Positions 31,083 to 34,684 of a DNA stretch of 34,684 nucleotides are shown piece after piece; the stretch's first letter is position 1, and the number at the start of each line of letters is the position of its first letter. The translations under genes and the position numbers were made by a program. The notes beneath the pieces were generated by a model, which did not search any database, was not told the DNA's origin, and saw only the letters and a program-made list of their open reading frames with translations. Source of the stretch: Clostridiales bacterium UBA2432 (GTDB taxonomy: Bacteria > Bacillota > Clostridia > Lachnospirales > Vallitaleaceae); the NCBI GenBank assembly GCA_002342805.1, contig DDQW01000024.1, positions 32,226-66,909 of the forward strand, read 5' to 3'.

Positions 31083-31484
31083 TTAATAGATAGAGTTCAT
31101 GTTATTTAATGCATATGCGATATATAATAAAATGCTTAAAGTAGAAACAATAAGTGAAATAACAAGAGATACACTTATATGGTCTGTTTTTCGCTTTAGT
31201 CGCCGTGTATTTATGATTAATGATAACAAAGAGAAGAAAAAGAGTACAACAGCAACGATAAAGGAAATTACCATCATTTGTTCATCCCATACGGTTCGCC
31301 TTGATACATCAAAAAGTCGATCAAAAAAAGTGGTTTGTTCAGGACGGGCCATATCGGTAATAAGGAAAAAAGTACCTAATAAGAGCCAGACAACAAAACT
31401 TGACACTCGAATCCAATAGACAAGAAAATCGGGGCCAATGCGTTTTTCGTAAAAATTCGATCTATGGCTATCCATCATGGTCAT
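31083..31484 (-). CDS. Small three-helix membrane protein of unknown function
   Basis: 133 residues. Three hydrophobic segments are visible: VSSFVVWLLLGTFFLITDMA, ISFIVAVVLFFFSLLSLII and VSLVISLIVSTLSILLYIAY. A polar loop between the first and second (RPEQTTFFDRLFDVSRRTVW) and a basic loop RRLKRKTD between the second and third set the topology. The start is taken at ATG 31484 (MTMMDSHRSNFYEK) because AAAGGAGGG lies just ahead; the frame continues 13 codons upstream without a binding site. I do not recognise a family. It lies alone between a terminator and the ilvE promoter region. Confidence 0.7.
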   Translation of the reverse strand: MTMMDSHRSNFYEKRIGPDFLVYWIRVSSFVVWLLLGTFFLITDMARPEQTTFFDRLFDVSRRTVWDEQMMVISFIVAVVLFFFSLLSLIINTRRLKRKTDHISVSLVISLIVSTLSILLYIAYALNNMNSIY

Positions 31485-31564
31485 GGCAAACCCTCCTTTA
31501 AAATAAAAACATTCTATGAACATATTATATCATAATTGTGAACAAAATGAAAGTGAATCTTGCT

Positions 31565-31580
31565 GTGCGTTATAACGCAC
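31565..31580. promoter_or_regulatory. Perfect 16-bp palindrome, candidate operator upstream of ilvE
   Basis: GTGCGTTATAACGCAC is a perfect palindrome 28 bp upstream of the ilvE -35 and 80 bp upstream of the membrane-protein start. It has no loop or T tract, so it reads as a dimeric protein-binding site rather than a terminator. Confidence 0.45.
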
Positions 31581-31608
31581 TATAAATGCAAAAAAATGAC
31601 TTTTATTA

Positions 31609-31637
31609 TTGTAACTTCATTTTATTTCTGTTATAAT
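31609..31637 (+). promoter_or_regulatory. Promoter of ilvE
   Basis: TTGTAA (31609-31614), a 17-bp spacer, and TATAAT (31632-31637). The leader is only about 25 nt, too short for a T-box. Confidence 0.8.
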
Positions 31638-31669
31638 ATCTGCAATGAACGATTATAAGGAGGTATACA

Positions 31670-32731
31670 GTGAATATTCAAGTGAAAAGGACAGAAAATT
31701 TAAAAGAAAAACCATCGATGGATCACCTTGGATTCGGTAATATTTTTACTGATCATATGTTTATTATGGATTATACAGAAGGAAACGGATGGCATGATGC
31801 ACGTATCATTCCCTATCAGCCTTTATCTTTAGATCCTGCTACAATGGTGTTTCATTATGGACAAGAAATGTTTGAAGGATTAAAAGCATATAAGAACCCT
31901 CAAGGAGATATTTTATTATTTCGTCCGGAAAAAAATGCGGAACGTTTAAATATTACGAATAATCGAATCTGTATGCCAGAATTACCTGTTGAAGATTTTA
32001 TTGATGCAGTTAAAGCCATTGTTGATATTGATAAAGACTGGATTCCTGAAGGGGTTGGTAATGCACTATATATACGTCCCTTTATTATTGCGACAGATCC
32101 TTTTTTAGGTGTTCGGCCATCACTTACTTATAAATTTATGATTATTTTGTCGCCGGTTGGTCCTTATTATAAAGAGGGAATTAATCCGGTTAAGATTTGG
32201 GTGGAACAAGAGTATGTACGTGCTGTTCCAGGTGGAATTGGATTTGCAAAAACCGGTGGTAATTATGCGGCAAGCATTAAAGCCCAAGCCAATGCCAAAA
32301 GTAGAGGGTATGCCCAAGTGTTATGGTTAGATGGTATTGAACGTAAATATATTGAAGAAGTCGGGACTATGAACGTTTTCTTTAAGATTGACGGGCGTGT
32401 AATTACGCCGAGTTTAACAGGAAGTATTCTTGAGGGCGTCACTCGAAATACGGTTATAGAATTATTAAAAACATGGGGAATATCTGTGTCGGAAGAACGT
32501 ATATCGATAGATGAACTCATTGAATATAGCCGACAAGGTTTGCTTGAAGAAGCTTTTGGTACGGGAACGGCAGCAGTAATCTCTCCAGTGGGTGAATTTA
32601 GATACAAGGATCAAGTTATTGTCGTTCATGATGGAATTATTGGGGAATTGTCCCAACGTATTTATGATGAGTTGACAAGCATTCAAATGGGGAAAATTGA
32701 GGATAAATTTGGCTGGACAGTAAAAATATAA
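31670..32731 (+). CDS. ilvE: Branched-chain amino acid aminotransferase
   Basis: 353 residues, fold-type IV PLP enzyme of the larger (BCAT2-like) form. It makes leucine, isoleucine and valine from their keto acids. The PLP lysine is K194 in IGFAKTGGNYAASIKAQ, and VLWLDGIERKYIEEVGTMN and GTGTAAVISPVGE are family signatures. HYGQEMFEGLKAY near residue 62 forms part of the substrate pocket. Translation begins at GTG (31670) behind AAGGAGGT. It has its own promoter and is not part of an ilv/leu operon here. A 16-bp palindrome upstream may be its operator. Confidence 0.96.
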   Translation: MNIQVKRTENLKEKPSMDHLGFGNIFTDHMFIMDYTEGNGWHDARIIPYQPLSLDPATMVFHYGQEMFEGLKAYKNPQGDILLFRPEKNAERLNITNNRICMPELPVEDFIDAVKAIVDIDKDWIPEGVGNALYIRPFIIATDPFLGVRPSLTYKFMIILSPVGPYYKEGINPVKIWVEQEYVRAVPGGIGFAKTGGNYAASIKAQANAKSRGYAQVLWLDGIERKYIEEVGTMNVFFKIDGRVITPSLTGSILEGVTRNTVIELLKTWGISVSEERISIDELIEYSRQGLLEEAFGTGTAAVISPVGEFRYKDQVIVVHDGIIGELSQRIYDELTSIQMGKIEDKFGWTVKI

Positions 32732-32744
32732 GGAAGAGCCAGTG

Positions 32745-32907
32745 TGTATCCGTATAAAAAGTGCACCGACTTAGACTTTTGATAGACGTGATATTTATTC
32801 AATCATTAGGGTATAGGGTATAAATGTTAGATGGAATAGAATTGGATTTTTTGTTTTGAAATATGTAGAATAGAATAAGATATCGGTACACTTTTTATAC
32901 GGATACA
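32745..32907. repeat. Pair of 25-bp inverted repeats beside the transposase (REP/REPIN-like)
   Basis: TGTATCCGTATAAAAAGTGC-ACCGA (32745-32769) is complementary to 32883-32907 at 24 of 25 positions. The 113 bp between hold a tandem AGGGTAT repeat and are otherwise unremarkable AT-rich sequence. The right arm ends 6 bp from the stop of the Y1 transposase gene. Two inverted arms around a spacer, beside a REP-type transposase, look like a mobilised REP pair; no second copy was seen in this window. Confidence 0.65.
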
Positions 32908-32913
32908 TCACAA

Positions 32914-33705
32914 TTATAAATCTTCTGTTCGGATGACGCGTCCGACGATATGGCGGCTTAGGTTCAATAGGTCGCCTATTTCTTTTTGCGTTAATTCGGA
33001 TTCGTGATAGATTCTTCGAATCAGTTGGTTACGTATAGGATTTGGCTCCTGAAGTCTATCATATGATAAATGATATGCCTCTAGTTCTTCTTTTAGAATT
33101 TCCTTAGCCTTGTTGACGCGGTGATAGAGATGGTCTTTAACATCAAAGTTAACAGTATGATCCATTTCATGGTGAATACTGCTTAACAAGCGACTGGCTT
33201 TTTTATAATCTTTTTTATCAAAAAAGTCATAAATAAAATTTTTGTCAATTATTGACGTGCTAAAAGGAGTTAGATAGTCATCATAGCTTGAATATTTGTA
33301 GCTTAGTCCGGAAGCAATACCCAGACGCTTAGGTTTTTGATGGATAAAACGTAGGCGGCAAATGAGTTCTTTTCGAAGGTTAATCACTTCACTTTGATAT
33401 CTACCTGAAAACACTAAGCCATGTGCTTGGTATTTTTTTTGATAATACTTGGCATATAAAGATGAAGTTGTTCGCAATATAAGCGGTAATGAGTTTTTCG
33501 TTGTCTCTTCGATAAGAAGATGAATATGATCTTCGATTAAGCAATAAGCATATAAGTGAAAAGCATATTGATTTTGTTTTCCGGATAATATCTTTAAAAA
33601 AGTGTGATAATCAGAATCATATCGAAAAAGTGGCTGATTTTCAGGTGCTTTAAGTAATACATGATAGTATTTATTTGATGAATAATAGCTTGTTCGACGT
33701 GCCAT
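32914..33705 (-). mobile_element. REP-associated tyrosine transposase (Y1_Tnp, IS200-like) gene
   Basis: 263 residues. HUH-type single-strand transposase: the His pair is H60-x-H62 in LIEDHIHLLIEE, and the Tyr region is SSLYAKYYQKKYQAHGLVFS (81-100), with RYQSEVI following. The N-terminus (YYHVLLKAPENQPLFRYDSD) is typical of the domain. The C-terminal ~40 residues (LTQKEIGDLLNLSRHIVGRV) form a helix-turn-helix, as in RAYT proteins. The start is taken at ATG 33705, with GGAGGACAAT ahead; the frame is open 18 codons further. No classical IS200 end sequences were identified, but a 25-bp inverted pair lies at its 3' side. The gene looks intact. Confidence 0.87.
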
Positions 33706-33900
33706 ATTGTCCTCCTGTTCGTCTTGTTTTGTTTTTGCTATGAATGTATTATACAACATGTAAAAATGTATTTGGTCAGCTGATAGCAGACAAATGAAAA
33801 TTTTGTTGCTAAATTAAAAAACCTATATTATAATTGGCATATAAATCATAGAGTTTCTCTTGATTTATATAAACTTGTAAACATGCATTTGGAGGTTGTT

Positions 33901-34404
33901 ATGTTAAAGAGTAATAAAAATCATTTTGTGCCGGAATTTGAGAAACCTAAACACACGATGAAAAGTTTTGGCGGATATGATGACTATGATCCGATGTCTG
34001 AATTGGATCCAATCGAATTAGGGTTAGAGAGAGTAGAGTTAGTTAAACAGTGGCTGGAAAAAGAGGACCGTATTTTAGGTGCCTTATTAATTGGTTCTTA
34101 TGCAAGAGGTGAGCAAAGAGAAGACTCAGACATTGATTTTGTTTTTATTGTGGATGATATCGACGAATGGATTGATGAGCCACAATGGGTAAAACGATTT
34201 GGTCCTGTTATGAGTCAAACGGATGAGGTATATGAAGACGTTACAGCATTACGTGTATATTATAAGGATAATGTTGAGATTGAATTCGGATTTACAAGTA
34301 AGGCTTGGTTAGACAAGCCGTTTAAGGAAGCAACAAGAGAAGCTCTAGATGGAGGATATGAACTGATTTCAAACAAAGCAGATCTTTTAGATGATTTAGG
34401 TTGA
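33901..34404 (+). CDS. Minimal nucleotidyltransferase-domain protein
   Basis: 167 residues. The Pol-beta-type nucleotidyltransferase motif is ALLIGSYARGEQREDSDIDF (~61-80): GSYARG plus the catalytic acids in SDIDF. A third acid probably comes from EIEFGF (~126-131). The N-terminal ~45 residues are polar with a YDDYDP stretch. Such proteins include the MNT half of HEPN/MNT toxin-antitoxin pairs and aminoglycoside adenylyltransferase-like enzymes, but no HEPN gene lies next to this one, so it is probably a stand-alone enzyme of unknown substrate. ATG 33901 is favoured by TTGGAGG over the ATG at 33883. The stop overlaps the xpt promoter. Confidence 0.8.
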   Translation: MLKSNKNHFVPEFEKPKHTMKSFGGYDDYDPMSELDPIELGLERVELVKQWLEKEDRILGALLIGSYARGEQREDSDIDFVFIVDDIDEWIDEPQWVKRFGPVMSQTDEVYEDVTALRVYYKDNVEIEFGFTSKAWLDKPFKEATREALDGGYELISNKADLLDDLG

Positions 34405-34429
34405 TTTTTGTCGTCAGATACTTTATAAT
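34401..34429 (+). promoter_or_regulatory. Promoter of the xpt riboswitch transcript
   Basis: TTGATT (34401-34406), a 17-bp spacer, and TATAAT (34424-34429). The -35 overlaps the stop codon of the nucleotidyltransferase gene. Confidence 0.75.
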
Positions 34430-34454
34430 GCAATTTATTGTAATTTAATATTTT

Positions 34455-34522
34455 CTCGTATAAATTTGGCAATATGGGCCAAACGTTTCTACAAACTACC
34501 GTAAATAGTTATAGGCTACGAG
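34455..34522 (+). ncRNA. Purine riboswitch aptamer, probably guanine-sensing
   Basis: P1 pairs CTCGTA (34455-34460) with TACGAG (34517-34522). P2 pairs TTTGGC (34465-34470) with GCCAAA (34478-34483) around the L2 loop AATATGG. J2/3 contains GTTTCTAC (34485-34492). P3 pairs AACTA (34494-34498) with TAGTT (34506-34510) around the canonical L3 loop CCGTAAA. The base just before the 3' P1 strand is C (34516), the position that pairs with guanine in guanine riboswitches (U in adenine ones). The downstream gene is xpt, which fits. J3/1 is a few bases longer than usual. Confidence 0.9.
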
Positions 34523-34560
34523 TTTTATTCTTAACGTGTATACTTTTTTACGCATTCAGA

Positions 34561-34600
34561 AGAAGGCTCTACTATATTTAGTAGAGCCTTCTCTATATTT
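34561..34600 (+). terminator. Riboswitch-controlled terminator before xpt
   Basis: AGAAGGCTCTACTA (34561-34574) pairs perfectly with 34579-34592 around TATT, followed by a moderately T-rich tail (CTATATTT). It lies 38 nt after the aptamer, the layout of an expression platform where bound guanine allows termination. AGGCTAC (34513-34519) could pair with GTAG..CCT in the 3' arm and act as anti-terminator. Confidence 0.8.
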
Positions 34601-34613
34601 TAAGGAGAATTGT

Positions 34614-34684
34614 ATGAAATTATTGCATGAACGTATTAAACAAGATGGCTCTGTTCTCTCGGAAGAAATACTAAAAGTCGATTC
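34614..34684 (+). CDS. xpt: Xanthine phosphoribosyltransferase (5' end only)
   Basis: The first 23 codons read MKLLHERIKQDGSVLSEEIL then KVD, and the window ends inside the next codon. This matches the N-terminus of Xpt (pattern 'L..RI...G.VLSE..LKVD'), which makes XMP from xanthine and PRPP in purine salvage. AAGGAG is 8 bases before the ATG. The purine riboswitch and terminator directly upstream support the assignment, since xpt is a classic target of guanine control. Confidence 0.88.
   Translation, partial: MKLLHERIKQDGSVLSEEILKVD

Noticed and set aside
32745..32907. The inverted repeat as a terminator for ilvE
   Set aside because: The spacer is over 100 bp and the right arm is followed by CATCAC rather than a T tract.
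33901..34404. Antitoxin half of a HEPN/MNT toxin-antitoxin pair
   Set aside because: No HEPN-type partner gene lies on either side; the neighbours are a transposase and xpt.

Overview
The window looks like chromosome from a low-GC, Gram-positive anaerobe, most likely a member of the Clostridia. The reasons are the AT-rich sequence, strong AGGAGG-type ribosome binding sites, TTGnnn-17-TATAAT promoters, an LCP cell-wall ligase, lipoboxes, an ECF-transporter S component and a purine riboswitch ahead of xpt. I cannot name a genus from sequence alone. No tRNA, rRNA or CRISPR array was seen, and no stretch over 300 bp lacks a gene.

Layout. 1-4111: end of a surface-type protein, then cell-envelope polysaccharide genes (LCP ligase, UDP-glucuronate 4-epimerase-like, polyprenyl-phosphate sugar phosphotransferase). 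4137-6115 (minus): cytidylate-kinase-like protein and a MarR regulator fused to a long C-terminal region that looks like two bacterial PH folds. It sits behind a promoter with a palindrome at its start site. 6265-12058: small zincin, MFS transporter, lipoprotein, UDP-glucose dehydrogenase (supplies UDP-GlcA to the epimerase), HAD phosphatase, VanZ-like protein, ECF sigma factor and DUF4367-type partner. 12066-14411: AraC regulator divergent from a GH4 alpha-galactosidase.

14481-24717 is the most interesting part: a co-directional run of SDR, ECF S component, a membrane-anchored GYF/cysteine-peptidase-like protein, PQQ-type beta-propeller, PF14907-type nucleotidyltransferase, PqqD-like RRE protein (B1) and HPr-kinase-like protein. 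Two tiny tandem precursor genes (35 and 39 aa), each with its own promoter and terminator, follow. Then come an ABC exporter on the minus strand and a lasso-type B2 leader peptidase. The machinery and the precursor leaders (W-x2-P ... L-D-I ... T at -2) are those of the paeninodin type of lasso peptide, but no asparagine-synthetase-like lasso cyclase is present. Neither predicted core contains a single Asp or Glu, so neither can form the lasso isopeptide ring. The cores are strongly basic and share only the motif GRT-x3-W. This looks like a lasso-derived RiPP system making a non-lasso product.

24747-34684 is mainly housekeeping: gap, ispF, an M23 lipoprotein, gltX, ung, a degenerate response-regulator receiver, a small membrane protein, ilvE, a REP-type tyrosine transposase beside a 25-bp inverted-repeat pair, a minimal nucleotidyltransferase, and the start of xpt behind a purine riboswitch.
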